A DNA stretch of 64,000 nucleotides from Ditylenchus dipsaci (taxonomy: Eukaryota > Nematoda > Chromadorea > Rhabditida > Anguinidae), in the NCBI GenBank assembly GCA_004194705.1, contig SADC01000251.1, positions 62,001-126,000 of the forward strand. The letters run 5' to 3'. The notes beneath the pieces are model-generated. The model was not told the origin of the DNA. It did no database searches and was given only the letters and a program-made list of their open reading frames with translations. This document shows, piece after piece, positions 20,724 through 32,246 of this stretch. The position numbers and the translations under genes were made by a program. Each line of letters starts with the position of its first letter. The first letter of the stretch is position 1.

Positions 20724-22017
20724 ATGTTATTATTAATATTTTTTCTTGGTTTTCTTGCCCATTTTTGTGCAATGCCAATACAATTGGAATAATAACAATG
20801 ATTGGGGTGGTAATTATGGTGGTGGAAATGGCAATTGGAACAATTACAATGGTGGAAATGGAAATTATGGCGGTAATAATGGAAATTACTACGGAGACTC
20901 TTCTTCGTCTTACTATGGCAATGGATATAACCCTTGTATAGTCAACAGCAACAAAGTGGATACAGTCCATATGGCCAGAACTACAACAACTACTATTATA
21001 GTCAAGGAAATAATGGCGGAGGAGGAGGATCATCAGGAGGAGGTTCAACGCAAGAAGAAGAGCCACATCCAGCTGAAGTCTATACAAAACAGATGGAAAA
21101 ATATAGTGGGTTTGGTTGGGATTAAAACTTTAATTCATAATCAGGTGGGTTTGATTCTCGCCTAAGTACTCGCTCTTTTTTCTCGATTTTGTACAGCCAA
21201 TTGCTTGAAATGGCCTTGAATATGGCCTGTTGTATAGCCTCAAATAATTCCCTATCCCAGAGGGCACGATTTAACTATTTAAAATGCTTTGCCAACTTAT
21301 GAAAGTATTAAAACAGGAAATTAAATGAAGAACACCAATACAGTCAAACCTGGATTCAACACTGCCCAAGGGACCGACCATATGGTGGTGTTGTACGAGG
21401 GTGGCGTTATATCGGGTGGTGTTGTATCCAGGTTTGACTTTATAAAATTGGGCTTTTTTAAGAAAACACACACAGAACCTCATAACCAGTGATGCATTTC
21501 CGCGATTTTTCGATCCATTCTAGCTCTAAAATCTTAAGTTAAAAAATTGCTCCGGCTCTAGCTCCAAGGTCTCAACTTGAAAAATTTGCAGCTGCTCTGG
21601 CTCCTGCTCGGAGCCAGAGGTAAAGCAGATCAAGAGCCAGAGCCAGCAAATTATACATCACTTCTCATAACCTATATACTAACCTATATCACTGCTCAAC
21701 CTATATACACTTGTTTTTCTATGCCGCGTTGTTCGAAAAAAATGGCAAATCGACCAGTTCCCTAAGTCCGTTCATTGATTAGAGAGATCAGCTAGTAATC
21801 GACTGTCGCTAGTAATCCACTAAGAGAACTCAGCTTTTACCTTGACATTCTAAGTGAACCATTAACCATTTCAGATAGTGTTTTGAGTGCTGGAAAAAGA
21901 GGGCCTGGCGGTGTGCAGGGCATGCTACAGGGAGGAATTGAAGGAGCTGTTATGGGTGGATTTTGGGAGCTATGGGCAGATAAAGTAGACAAACTTTTTC
22001 GGAACGCTAAATATTAG
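20724..22017 (+). CDS. Secreted Asn/Gly/Tyr-rich protein
   Basis: Family not recognised. A TATA-like ATATAAATATAAGG lies at 20674-20688. The start at 20724 gives MLLLIFFLGFLAHF, a signal peptide. The body reads CQYNWNNNNDWGGNYGGG, repeats of NG/NY/GG, then SQQQQSGYSPYGQNYNNYYY, a poly-Gly stretch and PHPAEVYTKQMEKY. Two frame changes sit at a T run (about 20763) and a C run (about 20933). The last exon (from 21875, after ..atttcag) reads SVLSAGKRGPGGVQGML then GGFWELWADKVDKLFRNAKY-stop. The intron holds a Tigger-like MITE and a hAT MITE; a third MITE sits in the 3' untranslated region. The dibasic KR could be a processing site. Confidence 0.6.
21341..21440. mobile_element. Tigger-like MITE, word GGTGGTGTTGTATCCAGG
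   Basis: Ends CAGTCAAACCTGG and CCAGGTTTGACT with flanking TA, the block CCCAAGGGACCGACC and inverted copies of the word. It lies in the intron of the 20724-22017 gene. Confidence 0.75.
21487..21663. mobile_element. hAT MITE, word GGCTCTGGCTCC
   Basis: An exact 8-bp target duplication CTCATAAC flanks it (21479-21486, 21664-21671). Ends are CAGTGATG and CATCACTT. Inside are GCTCC/GGCTC words and their inverses. The same family is at 59150-59309. Confidence 0.85.
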
Positions 22018-22034
22018 TTATTATATATTTCAGC

Positions 22035-22224
22035 CAGGGTGGCCATATCGTTTTTTGAGAAAGGGGCATGCGATCGAAAAAAGGGGGCATTTATAATGAA
22101 AAAATTCCAAAAGGGGGCATTTTATAATTTTTCAGGGGGCATTTATAATTTCATGCTTTTATGCCCCCTTTTTCAAAAAAAAAGGGGGCAAATTTTTTGA
22201 AAAGGGGGCATTATGGCCACCCTG
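22035..22224. mobile_element. hAT-type MITE, word AAAAGGGGGCAT
   Basis: An exact 8-bp target duplication ATTTCAGC (22027-22034, 22225-22232) flanks ends CAGGGTGGCCATA and ATGGCCACCCTG. Inside are AAGGGGGCAT words on the left and inverted forms on the right. It sits in the 3' untranslated region of the 20724-22017 gene. Confidence 0.85.
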
Positions 22225-22302
22225 ATTTCAGCTATCTATTTAAAAAATGTATGCACAAGTGCAATGATACGTGTTATCAATTATATTGTTAATTATATAT
22301 TC

Positions 22303-22308
22303 AATAAA
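22303..22308 (+). terminator. Polyadenylation signal of the 20724-22017 gene
   Basis: AATAAA on the plus strand. Without the 190-bp MITE the distance from the stop codon would be about 95 nt. Confidence 0.5.
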
Positions 22309-22625
22309 ACAATTATATGAGAAGATAGCTACGAAGATTTCGATCGAAGGTCTGTATTGAGTTTAAAACTTTTGACACATATTTCCTCGTATAGGTAAAG
22401 TATTTCAGCAAGATTCAAAAAATTCCAAAAGGGGAGACTGCGGCAATTTTAAATAAGTTTCTTTCGTTACCAGTCGGCAATGGGTTAAGCTAGCAGTAGC
22501 TCAAAAAAATAGTTTGAGTCTGTTTAATGTACGCTGAAGTACCCTAGCAGAACACTTAATAAATACGACAGAAATTATTGAAGTTGTAGTTCTGGTTACA
22601 CATTGCATCCATGCAATTATAAAAA

Positions 22626-22631
22626 TTTATT
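22626..22631 (-). terminator. Polyadenylation signal of the L2HGDH gene
   Basis: AATAAA on the minus strand about 40 nt past the stop codon at 22671. Confidence 0.6.
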
Positions 22632-22670
22632 CAATCTATGACAAGTCACAACAACCAGTGTATAATGTAG

Positions 22671-23795
22671 CTAGAAATCTGATTTAAAAACTAATTTACT
22701 AACTGCTTTTTCCACAACCATTTTTGCTATAGACAGTGAGCTTGTAGCACCTATAATATTAAATAGAGTAAAAAGACCACGATTAAAAAAGTGTACACTT
22801 ACCGGGACTTGGGGCGTTCTGACATGCAAAAGTCTAGAGCCCAGCTCTCCTTGACCATCATCAAAAACAAAGTCATCAACGAGTTCACCTGCTTGACTCA
22901 AGGCTTGAGCCCTCACACCTGCTCGTCCCCTAACAGGTACAAGTGTCAAATATTACTAAAACGCAGAAGGAGGGCTTGAAACGGGGCTGAATCTTATCAG
23001 TCCATTTAGCACTGGACCCCTGTTAGAAAAGTCTGACCCGGACAGTGGTAAGCCTATCACTGTGTCATAGTAAATAAGGTTTTAGGCTAGATTTGGCTGT
23101 ATCAACAGTTTAAAAAACTTTGACAGAAAATTTAAAATTATCCATAAAAGTTAGTGAATTTTCCATGATTTTTTCGCTAAAAATATCAACAAGCCAAAGT
23201 GAGCCTAAAATTTAATTTATTAATCCCGCGCACACCCCTGTTCATGATGAAAAGTTCACCTTATCACATCACTTCTTTTAAGCTCTGGCACAAATTTTTG
23301 GAGCTGTTTCACTTGTGCAGAGATAAAAATACCTCGATACATTTCTTGAATTCCAACAGATGCATATTTGAAGATCAGTTTTCTCATGCCACTAAACCGT
23401 AAAAATAACGAAAGTATAGGCAATTTTTTACAATTTTAAAACCTGAAAGTCAAAGACTCAAACAAGTCGGGAAGTGATATGTCTGAATATTTATAGCCTT
23501 CTCGTTTGAAAGCCAGTACTGCCATTTGGACCCAGTAAGACTTCTTAAAAATTACATATTGTATCGGAAATAAATTGAAATGTAACTACAACCTCCATTA
23601 ATGGTTGTGTGTGATGCACACCCAGGAATGGAACGAGGATCTGCACTGGATTGACCTCATGTAAATTGACTAAAATGACAGAAAACATACTGGATAAATT
23701 TAGTGCTCTAGTCAAATGGTTTTTTCTGGCTCAAGTACAAATATTCCGCCACGAAAAGGCACAATTTTAGGAAATTCTGAACATTTTGAATTATT
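22671..23795 (-). CDS. L2HGDH: L-2-hydroxyglutarate dehydrogenase, C-terminal part
   Basis: This FAD enzyme of mitochondria oxidises L-2-hydroxyglutarate to 2-oxoglutarate. Exons, 5' to 3': about 23793-23700 (KIVPFRGGIFVLEPEK), 23669-23593 (VNPV, ADPR, PFLGVHH in different frames), 23540-23443 (LLGPN, then VLAFKREGYKYSDISLPDLF), 23391-23260 (RKLIFKYASVGIQEMYRG then LQKFVPELKRSDVIR), 22929-22803 (GRAGVRAQALSQAGELVDDF then DDGQGELGSRLLHVR) and 22750-22671 (ATSSLSIAKMVVEK). These follow the family order PFRG..., FPFLGVH, LGPNAVLAFKREGY, RGPAGVRAQA, HVRNAPSPAATSS. In the sequence HVRNAPSP appears frameshifted (HVRTPQVP) because an A run is one short. The N-terminal FAD-binding half is not seen; a gap of Ns starts at 24156. 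Confidence 0.85.
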
Positions 23796-24155
23796 TTTTG
23801 TCGAAGTATAAAGCGTCTCAAGAAATTCACCTAGTTTCAAATGGCCATAAATTTTTTTGAAATTCTGTTTTCTAGATTTGACTTTTTTGAGCCCAACTTG
23901 AATACTTCGCTATCCATTCAATACCAGACAGTAGAGAACAAAGAAATTATATAACCGAAAAAAATTCGGCTCAAAAAGGTTTATATCGTAAAGCCGTAAA
24001 GCCAAAGATCCGCATCATAAAAAGTTGTGGCCACTTAAAATAAGGCAAATTTCTCGCCAACCTGCAATAAACCCAAAATTACGTACCCGAACAGCCAGAC
24101 GATGGCAGCGATTCCTATCTGACGGAAGCCTGCGCACGTGAGTAACATAATTTGC

Positions 24156-24172
24156 NNNNNNNNNNNNNNNNN
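24156..24172. other. Run of 17 Ns
   Basis: Unknown bases, probably an assembly join. It lies beside a short-word array and upstream of the truncated L2HGDH gene, so missing exons may lie in the gap. Confidence 0.95.
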
Positions 24173-24450
24173 AAATTTGGCAGATTGTCAATCTGACAAT
24201 TTTAAGGCAATGTTTGACAAATTGTCATGAGACAAGCTATCATAATGACAAGTGTTCATCTGACAATTTTCGAAAATTGTCAGATGAAAATGTCATATTG
24301 ATATTTTGAAAATAATTGTCCAGATGACCAAATGTCATATGACAATTTGAAAAAAATTGTCATATATAAATTGTCATTCTGAAAAAATTATCATCTGAAC
24401 AATTGTCATTATAGAATTTCATTTGTCCTCTGACAAAAATGACAAAATGA
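24173..24450. repeat. Array of TGACAATTT / AAATTGTCA words
   Basis: More than twelve copies of (T)GACAATTT and its inverse occur in about 280 bp, in both orientations and at irregular spacing. It could be one end of a word-array element cut by the gap. Confidence 0.6.
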
Positions 24451-24484
24451 TAATTCTCTATGTCATTTGCAATCACTGGACAAA

Positions 24485-27045
24485 ACGATAAAAAAGGGAT
24501 AAAACCGATAAAAAAGGGACAAAATTTAAAATACACAATTATCTCGTTTGAACGTTTCTATCCTTTTGGTCCATTTTGTCCTATCCCAACCATGGCTTTA
24601 ACACTCCGAGCCTCATGCGGACTTTTGCCATTTCTGAAGCAGAATTTCATGGAGAACACGATGGCTTTTTCAGATTTTTTTTTCAAATCTAAAACTAGTC
24701 AAATCGACCTTTGAAAACATGTGACCCATACGCGGGCCACTACATAACTAAATAAGGCTGTAACGTTTTTCACAATATAATTCGATCTGTTTTTACACTA
24801 TAAATATCCTCATGAGCTACTCTATCTTCCTGGAGTTGCATAAATATTATCGACCAAAATAAAATTCAAATCAAAGATCCTAAAATGAAGTAAAAATAGC
24901 ACTTATTTACAAAACGCCCATAACTTTCAGTATATCAATTTAGAACATGCTTTATGGCATCTGAAGCACACATTCTGCGCTACCAAATGACGTGTTATTT
25001 TGCATACTTTTTCAGCCGACTCAAAACAACAGTTTAAAAGTTCGCTGGGGAATAAAGGATTTAAGAGGATTATGTTTTAGATAGCCTATTCGTAAGCACT
25101 GCACACCCTGTAACCAACTAAAGATTTGTGATTTGTGAAGCATTTTGAATCGTTTTGCACTATTTCTGTCCTATTTGTGCAAAAAAAAAAGTCAAAGGCG
25201 CGCATTGATTTTCGGTCAACAATTTAGCGATGTTTTGTATTCTGTTAATATCTTTGAGTTGGCATGACAAAATTTGATATATAGCTTTTTGTAGCTGAGT
25301 GAACAAGCTTCCTTATGCATATTATTTCTTCAATACATCACTATTTCAAGACAAAAGAGGATTTAAAGCTATTTACATTTTAGAAAGACCTTTTTGATAA
25401 ACTTCTATAATATCTGTTTTTCTGTAATTTTTTAAAAAATCTGATAAGATTTCAATTCTACATGAACACTGGTTTAAAGGTTGCTGGGTCTGATGTAATC
25501 TATGCTTTCTTATGAATAATTTCGAATGAGTAAATGGTGGTGCAACATGAATTTCCGAACACCACCCTAATAACTCCTATTAACATCTCCAGCACCTAGT
25601 GCATCCAGCATATTGAGCTAGAGAAAAACAATGCTTTATTCGACGCGCCACATTTGAGAATCCGTTTAGTGTATAAGTATTAGGTAAGCGCATTTTATTG
25701 GTATAATAGTTTAATTATATAGTGAAACACTTGTGATGAGACAGAATTTCTTGTAGTAGCGATTGTAAATCAGCATTCTAACGGATACACTAAACGGATC
25801 CTCAAAATGTGGCGCGTCGAATAAAGCATTGTTTCTCCTAGCTCAATATGCTTTGGATGCACTAGGTGCTGGAGAATGTTAAAGGAGTTATTAGGGTGGT
25901 GTTCGGAAATTCATGCACACCATTATACTCATTCGAAAATTATTCATAAGAAAGCATAGATTACATCAGACCACAGCAATCTTTAACCAGTGTTTCATGT
26001 AGAATCTAAAATCATTATCAGATTTTTAAAAAATTACAGAAAAACAGATAATTATAGAAGTTTATCAAAAAAAATGCGTATTTCATAAAATGTAAAGCTT
26101 TTAAAATCCCTTTTTGTCTTGAAATTAGTGATGTATTGAAAGAAATAAATATGCATAAGGAAGCTTGTCACATCAGCTACAAAAGCTATATATCATAATT
26201 TTGTCATGACCAACTCAAAGATATTAACAAGAATACAAAACATGCTAAAATTGTTGACCGAAAATCAAAATGCGCGCCCTTTGACTTTTTTTTGCACAAA
26301 TAGGACAGAAAATAGTGCAAAACGATTCAAAATGCTTCACAAATCACAAAATCTTAGTTGGCTTTACAAGGGTGTGCAGTGCTTAAGAATAGGCTATCTA
26401 AAACATAATCCTTAAAATCCTTATATCCCAGCCGGACTTTAACACTGTGTTTTGAGTCGGGCTGAAAAGCATGTATGACAAAATAACACGTCATTTGTAG
26501 CGCAGAATGTGTGCTTTCAGATGCCATAAAGCATGTTAGAAAAATTGATATACTGAAAGTTATGGCGTTTTTGTAAAATAAGTGCTATTTTTTAAACTCT
26601 CATTTAGGGATCTTTATTAATTGAATTTTTATTTTTGGTCGAAGTAATATTTATGCAATCCAGGAAGATAGAGTAGCTCATGAGGAATATTTATAGTGTT
26701 AAAAACAGATCGAAATTATATCTGTGAAAAAAGTTACAGCCTTATTTAAGTATGTAGTGCCGGCGTATGGTCACATGTTTCAAAGGTCGATTTGAACTAG
26801 TTTTTAGATTTGAAAAAAAAATCTGAGAAAGCCATCGTGTTCTCCATGAAATTCGCTTCAGAAATGGCAAAAGTCACGCATGAGGCTCGGAGTGTTAAGC
26901 ATGGTTGGTAAAAGGGACAAAATGGACCAAAGGATAAAAACGTTCAAACGAGAATTAATTGTGTATTTAAATTTTGTCCTTTTTTATCGGTTTTATCTCC
27001 TTTTTATCGGTTTTATCCCTTTTTATCGGTGTCCCTTTTTTATCC
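24485..27045. mobile_element. Giant palindrome with 1.2-kb arms
   Basis: Left arm about 24485-25672, right arm about 25777-27045, spacer about 100 bp. The arms match over their whole length with many substitutions and small indels: ACACTCCGAGCCTCATGCG near 24601 against CGCATGAGGCTCGGAGTGTT near 26877, and GACGCGCCACATTT against AATGTGGCGCGTC near the centre. Both ends carry GATAAAAAAGGG-type repeats (ATCGGTTTTATCCC on the right). A third copy of CGCATGAGGCTCGGAGTG lies at 27463. I find no coding motif or target duplication. Divergent arms suggest an old element or slow arm conversion. Confidence 0.7.
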
Positions 27046-28760
27046 TTCTTATTTTTGTTGGTTTAGACCCTTTTACATATTTTTTTCATCACCGAACACG
27101 ATAAGGTAAGGTTTATTGAGAATAACAGCGATCTATTAATCTAATAAATGATGCTTTCAGCAGATATTTCGAAATTATTGCGAGGTGTAGCCCAAACATA
27201 CCTACTTTCTGTACATGTCCATGTAAATTATGGACCTCTGTGAACACTCTTTTGATTTTTTACAACTACATAGAGCCAATTTAACTAGTTTAGAAGAGAA
27301 AAATCTCATACAAAACTGGTCCGATAAAGAGTTGAGTATGTGACATGTGATGCTTAAAGATCGCTTAATCGGTCAAAGAATATTAAGGAATTAAAGGGGC
27401 ATACCCGTGCGTTTCAAAAGTTACGAAAAAAAAGTTGTTACAAAAGTTTACCAAGTTATCACGCATGAGGCTCGGAGTGTTAAACAAGTAGCAAATTTTT
27501 TTGGGCGCCAATTTGAAAATAGTAACTTTGCCGTTCGATTCACGTTTTTGAATTTTTGATTCGCTCCATCTTGTAGAGCACGAAATTCTGCAAAAGTATA
27601 TACATTCGTGACAGTCGGTCTTGTAGGTGTTAAAAACAAGTCATTGTATTCATCGAAATATTTGAAAAAATAGAGTATTTAAGAGAAACAGATAAAGGAA
27701 AATCAGTGACCAAAAATATCTGTACAAATAGTATGATCAACCATGTATTGCATGCTGCTTTTCGTAAGATCCTTGAATTGTTCAATTACAGGATCTAGCT
27801 TTCTATTTTCACTCTTTCTTGGCAATTCATTGAGCGGGCAGAGCGTTTAAAAGCGTGCTTCTTCTATTACACGGTAAACTCTGTGCGCCCAACAGTCCCA
27901 AAGGTAGAACAGAATGTGCTGAACACGATGGTGCGTGTTCTTTTTTCTTTAATGTCTGACAAAGTAGGTGACAACGGTTTTGGAAAGTAAGAACTTGTGC
28001 ATGGTCAGAATCCAGCTGGATAAGTAGATAAGTAGATAAGATAAGTAGAATAAGATACCTGAATGATCCATTGTACCTGAAAATTAAAAAAAATCCAGCA
28101 GAAGAATGGTAAAAAGTAGTGGCTTTATAACCACTTTCGCTAGGCAGCCTCTGCATGAAGTTGACGTGCTCCGACAGTTATGTTACACAGGCCTAGCCAT
28201 ACTGTCTTGTGTATGGAGCACGAAGGCACATAGAAGTGACACTTCCACCCCAACAACCCGACAAAGTCCAGAAGTTTCCAAAAGATTAAAATGTACGCGT
28301 TTGGCTACACATTGAAATGGTGCTAAATTTGTTGGTGGAACTTTGTCAGGTGGTATGTAGTCACAGTGTATACCCAGACAAGTTAAATTTGTTCACGAAA
28401 GCATGAGTTACCTGAACTGGAGAACCTAAAGCACGAGTAAATACTATCGCCCTCGAGTCACAAAGGTGTAAAAGTAAAGAAAATTAGAGCCCACACCGCA
28501 TGCATACGTCCATTCAGCTAGCTCATGTCCTTTGCAGTCTTGATGGCTCGCTGAAGGCTCTTTCCAACTTGAATCATTTGAAATTTACCTGAATAATAAA
28601 TAAATCCTACTTTTATCGTCTAGTTCTTTTGGTGTAGGCTTGTCCAATCATGCTTGGAATAGCTAAAAGATGTTATAATAATGCTATAGGTACGACAACG
28701 GAGGCTATATTTGTGCTCAGCGCAAAAAAATCGGCCTAACAGTGACAAAATGTGGTTGAG
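27046..28760. other. Region with no recognised gene
   Basis: It contains a lone TTAA-MITE end near 27392 (TTAAAGGGGCATACCC). At 28030-28110 splice-like strings on the minus strand (..ttttcag| then CAG|gtatct) bound a tiny possible exon. Frames of about 60-110 codons here show no motif I recognise. Confidence 0.4.
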
Positions 28761-28764
28761 TAAC

Positions 28765-28895
28765 CAATAGAAAAATTCGATAAAATTCGATAAAAAATTC
28801 GATAAAAAATTTTATCGAATTTTTTATCGAATTTTATCGAATTCAGAAACATGCATAACGCCATAAATTTTATCGAATTTTATCAATTTTATCTA
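28765..28895. repeat. Palindromic AATTCGATAAAA word array
   Basis: Tandem AATTCGATAAA copies run into their own inverse (TTTTATCGAATTT), about ten words in 120 bp. It resembles a minimal word-array element without a spacer. Confidence 0.6.
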
Positions 28896-29440
28896 TTTTG
28901 ACAACCATGGTTGTTACATGTGTTGTGTAATAAATAGCTTTGCATATTGCGGTTTTTTCTTTATTATCGCGAATGCTATGTTAACTACAATGCTATGTTA
29001 ACAAGATCTAATATATTTTTCTAATCTAAATTAGACCACACCTAAGGGTTTTGCCGAATTTTGTTTTGCCATATCTCTTTTTGTCTAGTTGTGGTGCCAA
29101 ATGTCGTTGTCACTTTTCTATGCCATCCTGTTCATCATATTTCGGATTTTGTGAATAATTAGAATGGTTAAATTCAGGGCCCTAACTTCAACTTTCTAAC
29201 GACTTAAAAAACGGTGTCGGCAATACTGTTTAAGTTAGATGTTTGTAAGAATGCTTGTGCCTCAACAGCAGGTGTTCTAGCTAGCTTCTAACTGCGTCAT
29301 CCATGCATTGCCTTGCGCTATACACATGCAGCAGGGCATGTCATCAGCATGACTGTTGATTAAGCAGCTACACCCTCTACACCTTCATGGTAAATGAAAA
29401 GTGCTTTTGATAGTTAAATTGTGTTCGAAAAGAAGTCATT

Positions 29441-29665
29441 TTGCTTGCTCCTCCTTGCTTGCTCCTGCTATGCTTGCTAACCAGAATTGCTTTGGTTTGT
29501 TCTTCTGCTAACTGTTCTGATAACTTCGGACGGTACTCAATCAAATGGTGTGTAAGCTTTGCATTGTTACTGATTAATTTTCCCTGTGTTTATGTTTTGA
29601 ATGATAAACGTTGCAGCAATAACAACAAAGGTGATCACTACGCTTGCTAAAAAGGGATTAGGGAT
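29441..29665 (+). CDS. Possible small secreted Cys-bearing peptide
   Basis: The frame from 29441 reads MLAPPCLLLLCLLTRIALVC then SSANCSDNFGRYSIK. A short intron from 29548 to about 29614 (gtgtgt...ttgcag) would continue CNNNKGDHYAC-stop, giving a secreted peptide of about 46 residues. Without fixing the phase, another frame of the second exon reads KVITTLAKKGLGMTVPGKVM. The frame choice is undecided. No family recognised. Confidence 0.3.
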
Positions 29666-30084
29666 GACTGTGCCAGGAAAAGTAATGAGTCTGCTGGGTG
29701 CCGCAGTTCAAGAGTAAGCATACTTTTCGAGCACAGCTAATCTGTTTTTTTTTCATAGAACTCTCAGAACGTAAAGGAGCACGTGTTTAGCAAAACCACT
29801 CAGGCAAAATTAAACATATTTTCTGTCAAACCCAACGATTGGACATGGATCCATTATTGCTTAATTAATCAACATTCAATACATGTTTTCAAGAGCACCT
29901 TAAAAACTACCGCTTAAAACCGGCATTAGGTGAATTCATCCACGGTGAATTTTCGATCGACTGTTTAAGTCTTCTGTTTGTACCTTTTGGCCGAAATGTT
30001 TTCTATAATCCAACCTCAGTTTACTGGATAATCCATGTACCTACTAAGGTGCAGTTTATGTTTTATTTTTTGAGCTCCAAAAGT

Positions 30085-30800
30085 TGTTTTCGGTATAATT
30101 CGAGCATTCTAAGAAAGGTTTGACAGTGGTAAAATGCTGTTTACCAGACTATTCTTGGAGTTCTCATATTTACGTCTCGTATGACCTCGTACTATTTAGA
30201 AATAATAACATATTAGAACCTAAATGGTGGAGCTGTAGTTAGCAGTACCCGTTTGTATATTAAAACCTAAATGGTGGAACTAGTTATCAATGCCCGTGAT
30301 GTATATTAGACTATTTTCGCAGTGCATCTGACCATGTTAGTAGCTGGATCATCCGGATAGCCCATGCATCAACAAAAAAGTGGTCGTCAATTTGGATCAA
30401 TGTTTTTTTCAGGTTCAGCTTCCAAAAACTTATTTCCTTCACCAATTCAAGCATCCTGAAGATGCTTTGACAGTGATAAAATAGCGTTTTGTCAGATTTA
30501 CGAAAAATGTAAACTATCATCAAAAGTAATTTGCTACTGTCAAACACAGTCAATCCTCGATACAACGATATCCCAAGGGACGGGCCTAAGGTTATCGTTA
30601 TACGAGGGTATCGTTGTATGGAGGGTTCATGTGACTGAGTTTTAGTCAAAGCTGACCAAATTGGTAAATTTTGGGGTGTCTTTATACCGAGGGTATCGTT
30701 GTATCGAGGGTTGAAGGTATCTTTAGAATGCTCGATTAAGTGCAGAAAACAAGTTTCGGACTCAAAAACGGGAATGAATTCGATCCAAGTGGAAGACCAC
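30085..30800. repeat. Degraded copies of the AATTCGAGCAT repeat
   Basis: Three pieces resemble the palindrome inside 12594-13610: AATTCGAGCATTCTAAG near 30098, AATTCAAGCATCCTGAAGAT near 30446 and an inverse GAATGCTCGATTAAGTGCAG near 30725 followed by AAGTGGAAGACCACTTGG. A Tigger-like MITE is inserted at 30546. Confidence 0.5.
30546..30718. mobile_element. Tigger-like MITE, word TATCGTTGTATCGAGGG
   Basis: It begins CAGTCAATCCTCGATACAAC, has TCCCAAGGGACGGGCC and several TATCGTTGTAT(C)GAGGG copies, and ends GAGGGTTGAAGG. The right terminal bases are mutated. Confidence 0.7.
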
Positions 30801-30849
30801 TTGGTTTTGTTGGTTCATGAAATATCTAACAAACTACGGTCGGCCATTT

Positions 30850-32238
30850 AGAGTGTATTATCTTAGAGTGTCTCACTTTCGTAAGCCAATCGACTATGCT
30901 GAAAATGACTTCGATGTGAAAATGAGGAGGTTTTAGGTCAGAATCTTTTTCAAATTTCAGTACTTTCGTGTTTAATCGCCATTGTTCAACGCTAATTTTA
31001 AACAAAAATCACGGAATAAGAGCACTTTGATGCAGTCTTTATAGGTTTCGCATAGCATGTCTTATTTTATAAACTGAAAGTTTTGTAACAGCTTCTCTTC
31101 TTGGAATCAAAAAAATCCAGATTTCCGAAAAAATTTTTCTTTCTACTTTTCAAGTTTTTGAGCATAAAACCTGAGCTTCAAACAGCTTTACAATACCACA
31201 CCTGGAAGCTGAGATTCAAGGCTATCAATCAAGTAAAAGGATCAGAAATGAATTATGTATTGGTAAAATATAAAGATTTTTTTACATCCATAATAGTCTG
31301 TGGCCTCAAAAACATTTTTCAAATGGCTTGTTTGAGCATGTTTTTATTGTATTTTCTTTTGACCTCTAGAAGTAAATGAAAAAACGTGTCAACTACTCAT
31401 AATGTCATCACTAGTGTTTGGACCTTTACAATGACTTTTTTTAAATTAATTCAATAAATACCGATAACTTATTTTGAAGAGAAATAACCAAACTACACAA
31501 TAATGTACCAAATTTTTAAACTAGGGCTGAAAAAAAGAACAAAAGAAAGAAGATAACTAAAGCCAAAGCGAGGGATGACAGCATCAACAGAGAAGAGAGC
31601 CAGAATTTTTAAAACCGAGGGCTGAAAAAAAAGGAACAGAAGAGAAAAGATACCTAAGGCCAGAGCGAGGGATACTACTAATACGAAACTAAACTTCTAG
31701 AGGCGATAAATTCCAAACAAACTTTGGCATAAAAAAGTTTTTAAAAAGTAAAAAAAAGATACTATTTCAATGCCTACGCAAGAATGCGAGAAAAATTAAT
31801 TTTGAACAAACTTTTAGAAAAAGAAGCTTTGCAGCAAATTTTCAGATTCGTTATCTCGAAAAAAGTAGTATTTATTAGTCACCATGACAACGTGAAAATT
31901 AATACAGAAACTTATTCACTTTTCAAGCAGAAATGTGTGTTGAAAAATTTCATATTGAAATGTCGATGTGTGCCATCAATACTCTCAATGATTAGTTGTT
32001 ATAAAATTGAATAAAAAATAAAGCTTTTTGGCATTCCTATATTTTCTGTATCGTCAATACTAAATTTTCTTCCTGCCAAAAAGTGTTACATTAAATTGTT
32101 TTTCATTCTCTCACCGATTTATTATATTTAATTTTGTTTTTATTTTCAAATAATGGTCATACAACTATGAAAGTACAAAAGTTGACAATTAAAATAAAAA
32201 TTTTATGTACGAAATATCTTGCACCTGCATCCACGTTG
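30850..32238. other. AT-rich stretch, no recognised gene
   Basis: Frames of 76-92 codons at 31101 and 31784 are Lys/Phe-rich and look like chance. A roughly 100-bp unit with AGCGAGGGAT is repeated at 31530-31590 and 31610-31675. Confidence 0.45.
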
Positions 32239-32246
32239 TAAATTTC

